Notes under the pieces: generated by a model
Databases searched by the model: none
Seen by the model: the letters and a program-made list of their open reading frames with translations, nothing else
What the model was told of the DNA's origin: nothing
Assembly: GCA_014879565.1 (NCBI GenBank)
Contig: JACSRW010000029.1
Span: 62,001-126,000 of the forward strand
Direction: 5' to 3'
Origin: Chitinophagaceae bacterium
Lineage (GTDB): Bacteria > Bacteroidota > Bacteroidia > Chitinophagales > Chitinophagaceae
DNA: 64,000 nt
Shown here: in pieces, positions 24,737-33,490 of the stretch
Layout of the letters: the number at the start of each line of letters is the position of its first letter
Position numbering within the stretch: position 1 is the first letter of the stretch
Made by a program: the position numbers and the translations under genes

Positions 24737-26008
24737 ATGTTACAACTACAGGTTTTAAGGCAGGATCCGGAAAAAGTGAAACAGAAACTGGTTCATAAAC
24801 ATTTCGGCAGTCCGGAACTGGTGGATACCATCCTTGCCCTGGATGATGAGAGAAAAAGGCTGCAACTGGAGTTTGATAACAACCAGGCAAAGGTAAACAG
24901 TACTTCCAAAGAAATCGGTATGCTGATGGGTAAGGGGCAGAAAGAAGAGGCCGAAGCCAAAAAACAGGAAGTGGCGGCCCTGAAAACCACCCTCCAGCCT
25001 ATTGCAGATAAACTGGCAGAAACAGAAAAGCAGCTGCAGGATGAGCTGGTGAAACTTCCCAATTTGCCTTCAGACCTGGTACCTGCCGGTAAACTGCCTG
25101 CCGACAATCTGACGGTGAAAGAAGGCGGGACAAAACCCGCATTGTATGCAGGGGCTGTACCTCACTGGGACCTTATCAAAAAATACGATATCATCGATTT
25201 CGAAACCGGGGCAAAAATCACCGGTTCCGGTTTCCCGCTCTATAAGGGAAAAGGGGCCAAACTGCAGCGGGCCCTGATCCAGTACTTTCTGGATTATAAT
25301 ACCGCTGCCGGTTATACCGAATACCTGCCCCCGCTGATGGTAAATGAAATGTCGGCCTACAGTACCGGACAGCTTCCGGATAAGGAAGGTCAGATGTATT
25401 ATATGCCTGCGGATAATTATTATATGATTCCGACAGCAGAAGTGCCGGTGACCAATATTTTCCGCGATACGATCCTGAAGGATTCGGACCTGCCGCTGCA
25501 GATGACGGCCTACACACCCTGCTTCCGCCGCGAAGCCGGCAGTTTTGGTGCAGATGTGCGCGGACTGAACCGCCTTCACCAGTTTGACAAAGTGGAGATC
25601 GTACAGATTGTACACCCCGATAAAAGTTACGAAGTATTGGATCAGATGGTAGCCCATGTGGAGAAACTCGTTCAGTCACTGGAACTGCCCTACCGGATTT
25701 TACGGTTATGCGGCGGCGATATGAGTTTTGCTTCGGCCCTTACCTATGACTTTGAAGTGTACAGCGCTGCCCAGCAAAAATGGCTTGAGGTCAGTTCTGT
25801 CAGCAATTTTGAAACCTTCCAGGCCAACCGGATGAAAGTGCGGTTTAAAGATGAAAAAGGCAAACCCCAGCTGGCGCATACCCTGAACGGAAGTTCAATG
25901 GCCCTGCCCCGGATTGTAGCCGCCTTACTGGAAAACAACCAGCAGGAAGACGGCATTGTAATGCCGGAAGTGCTGAGGCCCTATCTTGGGTTTGATAAGA
26001 TCAGCTGA
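24737..26008 (+). CDS. serS: Seryl-tRNA synthetase
   Basis: 423-residue SerRS, which charges tRNA-Ser and tRNA-Sec. The N-terminal coiled arm that holds the tRNA extra arm spans about residues 30-100 (LDDERKRLQLEFDNNQAKVN ... EKQLQDELVKLPN). The class II catalytic core shows motif 2 in FRREAGSFGADVRGL, the TAEVPVTN serine-binding segment and motif 3 in GSSMALPRIVAALLENNQ. The ATG at 24737 (MLQLQVLRQDPE) is the family start; an in-frame upstream extension would cross the promoter box. A strong terminator follows. Confidence 0.95.
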   Translation: MLQLQVLRQDPEKVKQKLVHKHFGSPELVDTILALDDERKRLQLEFDNNQAKVNSTSKEIGMLMGKGQKEEAEAKKQEVAALKTTLQPIADKLAETEKQLQDELVKLPNLPSDLVPAGKLPADNLTVKEGGTKPALYAGAVPHWDLIKKYDIIDFETGAKITGSGFPLYKGKGAKLQRALIQYFLDYNTAAGYTEYLPPLMVNEMSAYSTGQLPDKEGQMYYMPADNYYMIPTAEVPVTNIFRDTILKDSDLPLQMTAYTPCFRREAGSFGADVRGLNRLHQFDKVEIVQIVHPDKSYEVLDQMVAHVEKLVQSLELPYRILRLCGGDMSFASALTYDFEVYSAAQQKWLEVSSVSNFETFQANRMKVRFKDEKGKPQLAHTLNGSSMALPRIVAALLENNQQEDGIVMPEVLRPYLGFDKIS

Positions 26009-26021
26009 ACAGTAAATTATA

Positions 26022-26060
26022 AAAGAAGAGCGGCCGGTTATCCGGCCGCTCTTCTTTATT
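26022..26060. terminator. Bidirectional intrinsic terminator
   Basis: A perfect 16-bp stem (AAAGAAGAGCGGCCGG at 26022-26037, complement at 26042-26057) with a 4-base loop TTAT. T-rich tails exist on both strands, so it can end serS on the plus strand and the metalloprotease gene on the minus strand. Confidence 0.85.
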
Positions 26061-26074
26061 ACAGATGGGTTCTG

Positions 26075-27046
26075 TTATGGCTGGGCAAAACTGTTGCGGG
26101 GGCCGCCGCTTGCGAAAGTGGCAAGCATCCGTGATTTCTGGCCGGCGCTGAACATATACATACAGGCGTCATCAGTATAATCCATGTAGTTCATGGTCAT
26201 TTCAACCGGGGTGCCGGTGCAGGTGCTTTTATGACCGGCAGCAGGGCAACCATAGTTGGCTGTATTGTGCAGGGGGGTATCACCTACCTGGTCGTTGCCG
26301 CAGGTGGCATCTCCCCAGATATGACGGAGGTTCAGCCAGTGACCCACTTCATGGGTGGCGGTACGGCCTTTGTTGAAAGGCGCTGCGGCTGTTCCGGTAC
26401 GGCCGGTAGCGTTATTGTCCAGCACAACCCCATCTGTAGCGGAACTGCCACCGGGAAACTGGGCATAACCCAGGATACCGCCTCCCATATTACAAACCCA
26501 GATATTGAGTTTGGTGGTGGGGCTGGTGGGCGCAATTCCTGAAGCACTTTTTTTCATGGCATCGTTGGTGCTCCAGCTGGTTTTGTTTGTTTTTTTCCGG
26601 TTTACGGCATCCAGCACAAATCGGATACCCACATCACCGGATTTCACAGTGTTGTACGTAGAGGTGAGATTATAATCGGCATTAGTGGCGGAATAATCCT
26701 CATTCAGCACATCAATCTGAGATTGCAGTTGTGCAAGAGAAACATTCTCCGCCGTGGTGCGGTAAAGCACATTGAATACAACGGGGATCTCAATCATTCC
26801 GTTCACAAGGCGGAACTGGCCGGGATTAGCCGCCACCCGCTGGGTGAATTCTTCAATTTCTGCCATGCGCTGGCGAAGAGCAGGATCCGCTTTCATTTGT
26901 TCTTCCAGGACTTCAGCAGAGGCGCAATGCCGCTGAGTGGCCAGCACTTGTTCATCGGCCATCATTTCTTCATCAGGGGTTCCGGATTTCTGGCAACCTG
27001 TGATAAGCAGGAGACCGCTTGCAAGCAATACAAGACTTTTCTTCAT
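26075..27046 (-). CDS. M43 family zinc metalloprotease lipoprotein (cytophagalysin/pappalysin-like)
   Basis: 323-residue secreted protease of the metzincin M43B group. The signal ends in LLITGC with a lipobox cysteine near residue 18. The zinc site THEVGHWLNLRHIWGD carries the HExxHxxGxxH-type ligands with the characteristic third histidine, and the Met-turn is NYMDYTDDACMYMF. Cysteines in the C-terminal part (CGNDQVGD, CPAAGHKSTC) probably form the family's disulphides. It probably degrades proteins or peptides outside the cell. No type IX sorting domain is present, consistent with lipid anchoring. It appears to be monocistronic. Confidence 0.92.
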   Translation of the reverse strand: MKKSLVLLASGLLLITGCQKSGTPDEEMMADEQVLATQRHCASAEVLEEQMKADPALRQRMAEIEEFTQRVAANPGQFRLVNGMIEIPVVFNVLYRTTAENVSLAQLQSQIDVLNEDYSATNADYNLTSTYNTVKSGDVGIRFVLDAVNRKKTNKTSWSTNDAMKKSASGIAPTSPTTKLNIWVCNMGGGILGYAQFPGGSSATDGVVLDNNATGRTGTAAAPFNKGRTATHEVGHWLNLRHIWGDATCGNDQVGDTPLHNTANYGCPAAGHKSTCTGTPVEMTMNYMDYTDDACMYMFSAGQKSRMLATFASGGPRNSFAQP

Positions 27047-27203
27047 ACTGGTTGGTTTGGTTTGGTGAAAAAATATGTCGCTTCAATATATTCGTTTTTT
27101 TCAGCATCTTACAAATGCCGGCTTCAGAATTATTACAACGATGTTTCAAATTCTGGAATAATCGTATAACTCCGCTTATTGTTCAGTAAAAAGATGATGC
27201 GGA

Positions 27204-28268
27204 TTAAGAAAGTATCTGGGATTTTTTCTCCTGCCATTTCCGGATTTTCCGGTTCATTACATAAAACCAGAGGGGAGGAGCAAGGGAAAGCAGCATCATG
27301 CCGGGATAACCTGTAGGCATCTGGGGAGCGTCATCATGATGACGGAGTACCTGATATTTCCGGCTGGCCAGATAATGATGATCGGAATGCCGGCTGAGTT
27401 CAAAAAGCATGAGCCGGCCGAAAACATGGTCACTGTTCCAGCTGTGTTCCGGCAGGGCTCTTTCGTATTTGCCGGGAGCCGTTGCTTTTCGTTGTAAACC
27501 GTAATGTTCAATATAGTTCACCGTTTCCAGCAGCAGTATGCCAATTATTGCAGCGGCCAGGAAGTACAGGGTAACCAGGGGACCGGTAAAAAAATAAACT
27601 CCCGCGACAAAAGCCAGCTGAATGAGATGAAACTGCAGCATTTCATTGCGGAGATTCAGTGCAGGCCGGCCTTTTTTTTGTTGCTCATCATTGGCGATAT
27701 GCCAGGCGCTCAGATAACTGAAAATGATTGTGCGGAAGTAAAAAAGATAGATCATTTCCCCAAACCTGGCGCTGCTGGGATCTTCCGGGGTGGCTACCCG
27801 TTTATGATGTCCTTTATTATGCTCGGTGAAAAAATGCATATACAGCGAGGTCAGCAGGAGGGACTTGGCTAGGAACTGTTCAAACCGGTTGACCCGGTGA
27901 CCCAGTTCATGTCCTACATTGATGCCGAATACCCCGCAGAGTAATCCCATCACCCAGATCCGTCCGGCGATATCCCAGGCCGACAGACTTTCTTCCTGCA
28001 TGGAATACAGAAAGCGGATCAGCAGGCTGTATTGTAAAAGGACAACCAGATACAGAATGATATCATACGTCCGGTCTTTTCTGGCCAGTTCTTCTTCCGC
28101 GGCGCTCATATTGGAAGGGTCGGGGTTGATAAAAAGTTCCGAAACCGGAATAATCACCCATGCCCAGAACAGGGGCAGCCAGACCTGCCAACCGGTAACC
28201 CCAAAGGCAAACCAGGCCCCGATGTAAAGGATAAATGGGGAGAGATATTTAAAGGCGCGGGTGCTCAT
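27204..28268 (-). CDS. alkB: Alkane 1-monooxygenase-like membrane di-iron hydroxylase
   Basis: 354-residue integral membrane protein with the histidine boxes of AlkB hydroxylases in order: NVGHELGHRVNR, FFTEHNKGHHKRVATPEDP, NYIEHYGLQRK and LFELSRHSDHHYLASRKYQ. Six transmembrane helices are predicted around them. Family members hydroxylate terminal methyl groups of medium-chain alkanes or fatty acids using rubredoxin electrons; no rubredoxin or reductase gene adjoins, so electron supply is elsewhere. In Bacteroidota such proteins may act on fatty acids or other lipids, so the substrate is not certain. Confidence 0.88.
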   Translation of the reverse strand: MSTRAFKYLSPFILYIGAWFAFGVTGWQVWLPLFWAWVIIPVSELFINPDPSNMSAAEEELARKDRTYDIILYLVVLLQYSLLIRFLYSMQEESLSAWDIAGRIWVMGLLCGVFGINVGHELGHRVNRFEQFLAKSLLLTSLYMHFFTEHNKGHHKRVATPEDPSSARFGEMIYLFYFRTIIFSYLSAWHIANDEQQKKGRPALNLRNEMLQFHLIQLAFVAGVYFFTGPLVTLYFLAAAIIGILLLETVNYIEHYGLQRKATAPGKYERALPEHSWNSDHVFGRLMLFELSRHSDHHYLASRKYQVLRHHDDAPQMPTGYPGMMLLSLAPPLWFYVMNRKIRKWQEKKSQILS

Positions 28269-28311
28269 ATCAGCATTTTTAACAATCCAAATCTAGAAAT
28301 AAGTCCGGAAT

Positions 28312-28400
28312 TTGTGGAGAGAGGAAAGTGGGGAGTGGAAAGGGAAAGGGAAAGAGGAAAGTGGAAAGTGGAAAGTGGGGAGTGGGGAGTGGGGATTCGT
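28312..28400 (+). repeat. Purine-rich degenerate minirepeat
   Basis: An almost entirely G/A stretch built of words such as GGAAAGTGGGGAGTGG and GGAAAGTGGAAAGTGG, between the divergent alkB-like and DUF1800 genes. The complementary strand is pyrimidine-rich. The rest of the gap (28401-28521) is A/T-rich with no recognised promoter. Confidence 0.6.
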
Positions 28401-28521
28401 ATAGGGGAGATATATGATGTGTTCCGCTGTGTCCTCGTTTACCAGGAGATTAAAACTAAAATTCTTTTAACTTACTTAAACTACTAACTTTCTTTACAGT
28501 CAGAAATAAAATTCCAGGCTC

Positions 28522-29976
28522 ATGCCCGATAAAAATACCCTGCAAAACCAGCACCTCATGTGGAGGGCCGGTTTTGGTCCTGCCGTTGAGCAGTTAGGTG
28601 ATCTCTCCCGGTATACTCCCCAGCAGATATTTAAAGCCCTTGTAAAAGCTTCCTCCAAAAAGCCGGACTATATTGATGTGGCCGACGACTACCTCAAAGG
28701 TTTGTTGATGGGTATCGAAGAAGCCGGGCGCCAGCAGAAAAAGGAACTGGATCCCGATGAGCGTAAAAAAGTGCAGCAGAAAAACCGGGAAGGAGTACGC
28801 AACCTGAATAGGTACTGGATGTTTGAAATGGTGAACAGCGCCGCCCAGTTAAGGGAGAAAATGGCTTTTTTCTGGCATGGCCATTTTGCCTGCCGGAACC
28901 TGAATGTGTTTTACCAGCAGGGCTTGCTGGATATTCTTCGCCGGAATGCCCTGGGCAGTTTCCGTACCATGCTGAAAGAAGTATCCCGCTCCGCCGCCAT
29001 GCTGAATTTTCTCAACAACCAGCAAAACCGGAAAGATCACCCCAATGAGAATTTTGCCCGGGAAGTGATGGAACTTTTTACCCTGGGCCGCGGGCATTAT
29101 ACGGAAACCGATATCAAGGAAGCCGCCCGGGCCTTTACCGGCTGGGGCGCTAACCTGAAAGGCGAATTCCAGTTCCGGCGCTTTCAGCATGATTATGGAA
29201 ACAAGACCGTGCTGGGACGCAGCGGTAATTTTGACGGGGAAGAAGTGCTGGATATTCTACTGGAAGAAAAACAAACCGCCCGTTTCATTACAGAAAAGAT
29301 CTGGCGCTTTTTTGTGAGTGAGAAACCGGATCAGGAAAAAATCAGCTGGCTGGCTTCCCGCTTTTATACGAATGATTATGATATCGGCAAACTGATGGAG
29401 GATATTTTCACGGGTGACTGGTTCTACCAGGATAAAATTATTGGCTCCCTGATCAAATCCCCGGTGGAACTGCTGGTGGGTGTTCAGCGGATGCTGCCGA
29501 TGAAACTGGAAAATGAAGAGGCCCTGACGCTGCTCCAGAGAGCGCTTGGTCAAATCCTGTTTTATCCGCCCAATGTAGCCGGCTGGCCAGGCGGGAAGAA
29601 CTGGATTGACAGTTCTTCCCTGATGTTACGTATGCGGTTACCCCGGCTGATCAATGATACTGATGAAATGAATATCCGCGCCAAGGACGATGACGATACC
29701 ATGATGGGTATGAAGCCGGCGGATAAAAAAGCGATGGAAGCGGGTATGAAAAGACAACAGATCAATGCACAGGTGGACTGGTCCCTGTACCTGAAACATT
29801 TTGAAAGCATTCCGCGTGAAGAACTGCTCATAACCATAAGCGGTCACCTCCTGCAGGTAAAAAGCCGGGTACCCGCGGAGCTGATTACCCGTTTTTCCGA
29901 CCAGACAGGACGCGAAAATTTTATTAAAACAGCCAGTATCCAGGTGATGAGCACACCGGAATACCAGTTGTGCTGA
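28522..29976 (+). CDS. DUF1800 family protein
   Basis: 484-residue protein of the DUF1800 family, identified by the opening NQHLMWRAGFGPAV, the region MVNSAAQLREKMAFFWHGHFACRN, NENFAREVMELFTLGRGHYTETDIKEAARAFTGW and the ending IQVMSTPEYQLC. Function is unknown. The usual DUF1800 protein is exported, but this copy starts directly with the domain and shows no signal peptide. It precedes a DUF1501 gene by 43 bases, the standard partner, so both likely act in one exported or membrane-associated complex. The short spacer is made of repeated ACTCAT words. Confidence 0.93.
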   Translation: MPDKNTLQNQHLMWRAGFGPAVEQLGDLSRYTPQQIFKALVKASSKKPDYIDVADDYLKGLLMGIEEAGRQQKKELDPDERKKVQQKNREGVRNLNRYWMFEMVNSAAQLREKMAFFWHGHFACRNLNVFYQQGLLDILRRNALGSFRTMLKEVSRSAAMLNFLNNQQNRKDHPNENFAREVMELFTLGRGHYTETDIKEAARAFTGWGANLKGEFQFRRFQHDYGNKTVLGRSGNFDGEEVLDILLEEKQTARFITEKIWRFFVSEKPDQEKISWLASRFYTNDYDIGKLMEDIFTGDWFYQDKIIGSLIKSPVELLVGVQRMLPMKLENEEALTLLQRALGQILFYPPNVAGWPGGKNWIDSSSLMLRMRLPRLINDTDEMNIRAKDDDDTMMGMKPADKKAMEAGMKRQQINAQVDWSLYLKHFESIPREELLITISGHLLQVKSRVPAELITRFSDQTGRENFIKTASIQVMSTPEYQLC

Positions 29977-30019
29977 TAACTCATCACTCATTACTCATCA
30001 CTCATCATCATCACTCATT

Positions 30020-31219
30020 ATGCATATCCGCAGAAAAGAATTCCTCCAGCTTGGTTCACTCGCCACCGCTTCCCTGATGGTGCCGAAGTTCCTGAAGGCT
30101 TTTGAAAGCCCCTCTTTTGTATTGCCGGGTAACAAGGTGCTGGTAATCCTCCAGCTGAGCGGGGGAAACGATGGCCTGAATACGGTTATACCTTACCGTA
30201 ATGATATATATTACAAATCGAGGCCCCGTCTGGGCATCGTGAGAGATAAAGCGCTTGCACTGACCGATGAAGCCGGTCTGCACCCGGCTCTGACCGCTTT
30301 CCGGGAGTTTTACCAGCAGGGAGAACTGGCTATCCTGAACAATGTGGGGTATCCCAATCCCGACCGCTCGCATTTCCGGAGTATGGATATCTGGCATACC
30401 GCCAGCCGCAGCGAAGAATACCTGACCCATGGCTGGCTGGGCCGTTACCTGGATGCCCAGTGCAAAGGCTGTGATAAACCGACCCAGGCCATTGAACTGG
30501 ATGACGTACTGAGCCTGGCCCTGAAGGGAGAACAGGTAAAGGGCATTGCGGTGAAAGATCCGCGCCGGCTCTATGGCACCGCGAATGAAAAATTTTTCCG
30601 GGAACTGATGACGGCGCAAAAAGACGAACCCGGGGAACAGCCGGTGGATTATCTCTATAAGACGGTGGCGGAAACCCTGTCCAGCGCCGATTATATCTTC
30701 CGGCAAAGCCGGCTGCATCCGAGCAATGCCGAATACCCGAAAACCGAACTGGCCAACAGCCTGAAGACAATTGCTTCCCTGATTTTCTCTGATATTAATA
30801 CCAAAGTATATTATGTTTCCCTGGGAAGTTTTGATACCCATATCAATCAGGAAGGTCAGCAGCAAAGACTGTTTACAGAAATGAATGAAGCAGTCAATGC
30901 CTTTGTAAAAGACCTGAAACAACAGCACCGTTTTGAAGATGTGTTACTGATGACTTTTTCCGAATTCGGCCGGCGGGTGGAACAAAACGCCAGTGGCGGC
31001 ACAGATCATGGCACAGCCAACAATATGTTCCTGGTAAGCGGCGCCTTAAAACAGAAGGGAATGCTCAACGCCCTGCCCGATCTGGCCGACCTCAATGAAG
31101 GCGACCTGAAATACAAAGTGGATTTCAAACAGGTCTATGCCACTGTACTCCGAAAATGGCTCGGGGCAGATGACCAGGCAATACTGGGAAGGAAGTTTGA
31201 GGGGTTGGGGTTTGTGTAG
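30020..31219 (+). CDS. DUF1501 family protein with twin-arginine-like leader
   Basis: 399-residue protein of the DUF1501 family, a group related in fold to sulfatases/alkaline phosphatases. The N-terminus (IRRKEFLQLGSLATASLMV) resembles a twin-arginine leader, implying export in folded form. Family positions seen are VILQLSGGNDGLNTVIPY (residues 41-58), HFRSMDIWHTAS, the metal-like SLGSFDTHINQEGQQ and FSEFGRRVEQNASGGTDHGTANNMFLVSG. It is the usual partner of DUF1800. Reaction unknown. Confidence 0.93.
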   Translation: MHIRRKEFLQLGSLATASLMVPKFLKAFESPSFVLPGNKVLVILQLSGGNDGLNTVIPYRNDIYYKSRPRLGIVRDKALALTDEAGLHPALTAFREFYQQGELAILNNVGYPNPDRSHFRSMDIWHTASRSEEYLTHGWLGRYLDAQCKGCDKPTQAIELDDVLSLALKGEQVKGIAVKDPRRLYGTANEKFFRELMTAQKDEPGEQPVDYLYKTVAETLSSADYIFRQSRLHPSNAEYPKTELANSLKTIASLIFSDINTKVYYVSLGSFDTHINQEGQQQRLFTEMNEAVNAFVKDLKQQHRFEDVLLMTFSEFGRRVEQNASGGTDHGTANNMFLVSGALKQKGMLNALPDLADLNEGDLKYKVDFKQVYATVLRKWLGADDQAILGRKFEGLGFV

Positions 31220-31225
31220 GGGGGA

Positions 31226-31320
31226 GGAGTAATGAATAATGAGTAATGAGTAATGAATAATGAGTAGCAGTTGAATAGCTTAAAAAAGACTTTTCAGCTT
31301 TACTCATTATTCATTACTTA
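31226..31320. repeat. Short-word inverted repeat between convergent genes
   Basis: AGTAATGAATAATGAGTA at 31249-31266 pairs perfectly (18 bp) with 31301-31318. Extra copies of the word AATGAGTAATGA fill 31229-31248. It lies between the DUF1501 stop and the OPT stop and may act as a bidirectional terminator; the same words recur at 29977-30018 and 39397-39545. Confidence 0.7.
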
Positions 31321-31324
31321 CCTC

Positions 31325-33334
31325 TCACTTCTTCCCCGTCGCCACCTTATACAAAATAAAACACATCGCCGCGAAGAAACCAACGCCCAGCCACATATAT
31401 CCGTTTCCTCCGAGCGAATGGGTGATGGACTCTTCCTGGTTTACACGTTTCATGGCCGCTTCAAAGAATACAGTCAGAATGGCGGCTATCACACCAAAAA
31501 GGGCGCCTCCGGCCACCAGACCCGTGGCAAAGAGGTTTCCTTTGCGCAGGTCTTCTTCTTCTTCCGGCTGCTGGTTCTTTTTGGCTTTTTTATCGGCAAT
31601 ACCTCTGATAAATCCGCCAATAAAAATTGGCAGGGTGGTGGAGAGCGGCAGGTAGGTGCCTACGGCAAAACTCAGGGCTTTCACGCCACAGAGTTCCAGT
31701 ACTATTGCAATAAATACCCCGACTAGTACAAACTGCCAGTCGAGATTAAAGGACTGAATACCCTTGATCAGGGTGGCCATCAGGGTGGCCTGCGGGGCGG
31801 AATAGGTTTCACCAATCGCATGCTGAATGCCCTGCGCAGCGAGTGCGCTGGAAGGCGTGTCAAGAATCTTTACCGTCCAGCCGATGACAATGGAAGAAAC
31901 AATCGCGCCAATAAAGAGGGCAATCTGCTGGTATTTAGGTGTGGCCCCGACTAGGTACCCTGTTTTGAGGTCCTGTGACGTGGCCCCCGCGTTGGCTGCT
32001 GCGATACAGATCATCCCGCCGACCACCAGGGCCATGGGTTCATAAAACTTGCCGCTCCAGCCTACCCCGATAAACACCAGGCAGGTAGCCATAATGGTGG
32101 CAATGGTCATGCCGCTGATAGGGTTATTGGAAGAACCGATCAGTCCTACGATACGGGATGAAACGGTGACAAAGAATGCCCCGAAAATGATCACCAGCAA
32201 TCCCAGCAGCAAACGGCTGCCAATATTATCACCGGGAATAAAGGGTAAGGCTGCCATGATCAGTACCAGGGCCAGGCTGCCCAATCCGACAACTTTTATG
32301 TTGAGATCCTTTTCAGTTCTGGCTATGGCAACACCGGCTGATTTGTCTTTTACGGCACCAATACTTTCCTTAAAGGAGGATATGATGGTGGGAATGGTTT
32401 TGATCAGGGTGATAAAACCGCCCGCTGCTACGGCGCCGGCACCGATCTGACGGATATACGCCCGGTAAAGGGCTTCCGCGGAATCAGCAAAACTATGTGT
32501 GGCGGCATCCCATCCGTATTTGGCAGGATTGAGACCCAGTTTGGTCAGTTGCGCGAATGTGGCATCGCCCGGTACCAGGGTGGCGAGCAGGGGAATCATC
32601 ACAAAAGAACTCAGTACCCCGCCGGCTACCAGAATACCCGAAATCTTCGGACCGATTATATAACCAACCCCCAGATATTCGGGAGTGATTTCGCCATTGA
32701 TACGGGCGGCAGGCAGGTATTTATTTTTCAGATGAGTGGCATAAACAGGTACTTCCGCAATAATATGAAAGACTTTCTGCAGGGTGGCATACAGTACCGC
32801 CACTCCCATACCCATAAAGGCCGTTTTGGCCAGGTTACCGCCTTTTTCACCGGCTTTCAGTACGGAGGCGCAGGCCGTTCCTTCAGGGTAAGGCAGGGTT
32901 TCGTGTTCTTTTACGATCAGGGAGCGGCGCAGGGGGATCATCATCAGTGTACCCAGCATACCACCCATGATCGCCAGGATCATAATGGTGAGATAATTGA
33001 AATAACTGCCGCTGTCGGGATTACTCAGGAAAAGAAATCCGGGCAACGTGAAGACCACCCCGGCCGCGATACTTTCCCCGGCACTGCCCGTGGTCTGGAT
33101 AATATTGTTTTCAAGTATGGTGGTCTTCAGAAATAATTTCCCGAGCGCGATGGACAATACGGCAATGGGAATGGAAGCCGATACCGTCAAACCCGCCTTG
33201 AGAGCGAGATACACCGTGGCTGCGCCGAATATGATTCCGAAGATAGAGCCGGTGATCACAGATTTAAGGGTGAACTCGGCCATTTGCGCTTCCGGCGGTA
33301 TAAAGGGCCGGAAGGTTTTAGGGGATTCTGCCAT
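31325..33334 (-). CDS. OPT family oligopeptide transporter
   Basis: 669-residue inner-membrane transporter with about 14-16 hydrophobic helices. OPT family features are visible: [41 protein letters not shown] at the N-terminus in two helices, the segment [19 protein letters not shown], and [59 protein letters not shown], described here in parts. OPT proteins import oligopeptides or metal-peptide complexes with protons. Two POT peptide transporters follow upstream on the same strand, so the region is a peptide-uptake cluster. Promoter not recognised. Confidence 0.93.
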   Translation of the reverse strand: MAESPKTFRPFIPPEAQMAEFTLKSVITGSIFGIIFGAATVYLALKAGLTVSASIPIAVLSIALGKLFLKTTILENNIIQTTGSAGESIAAGVVFTLPGFLFLSNPDSGSYFNYLTIMILAIMGGMLGTLMMIPLRRSLIVKEHETLPYPEGTACASVLKAGEKGGNLAKTAFMGMGVAVLYATLQKVFHIIAEVPVYATHLKNKYLPAARINGEITPEYLGVGYIIGPKISGILVAGGVLSSFVMIPLLATLVPGDATFAQLTKLGLNPAKYGWDAATHSFADSAEALYRAYIRQIGAGAVAAGGFITLIKTIPTIISSFKESIGAVKDKSAGVAIARTEKDLNIKVVGLGSLALVLIMAALPFIPGDNIGSRLLLGLLVIIFGAFFVTVSSRIVGLIGSSNNPISGMTIATIMATCLVFIGVGWSGKFYEPMALVVGGMICIAAANAGATSQDLKTGYLVGATPKYQQIALFIGAIVSSIVIGWTVKILDTPSSALAAQGIQHAIGETYSAPQATLMATLIKGIQSFNLDWQFVLVGVFIAIVLELCGVKALSFAVGTYLPLSTTLPIFIGGFIRGIADKKAKKNQQPEEEEDLRKGNLFATGLVAGGALFGVIAAILTVFFEAAMKRVNQEESITHSLGGNGYMWLGVGFFAAMCFILYKVATGKK

Positions 33335-33394
33335 AAGCGGGATTTTGGAAACGGAAGATAGGGAAAAGACGCTATCATTCAGTTACAAGTAAGC

Positions 33395-33470
33395 AGCCAG
33401 AAGTCAGGAGTCGCTCGTTGGGGTACGACTACTAACTTCCAACTACTAACTGCTGTCTGCATAGTCGGTG
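33395..33470. repeat. Short-word repeat between the OPT and POT genes
   Basis: Contains ACTACTAACTTCC and AACTACTAACTGCTG, the same words as the hairpin at 23540-23570, with an imperfect opposite arm (CAGCCAGAAGTCAGGAGTCG, 33394-33413). Confidence 0.5.
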
Positions 33471-33490
33471 TTTCACATTAAAAACGTGTA

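Noticed and set aside
30056-30928. Long open minus-strand frame (290 codons)
   Set aside because: Fully antisense to the DUF1501 gene and without family resemblance; open only because of codon bias.
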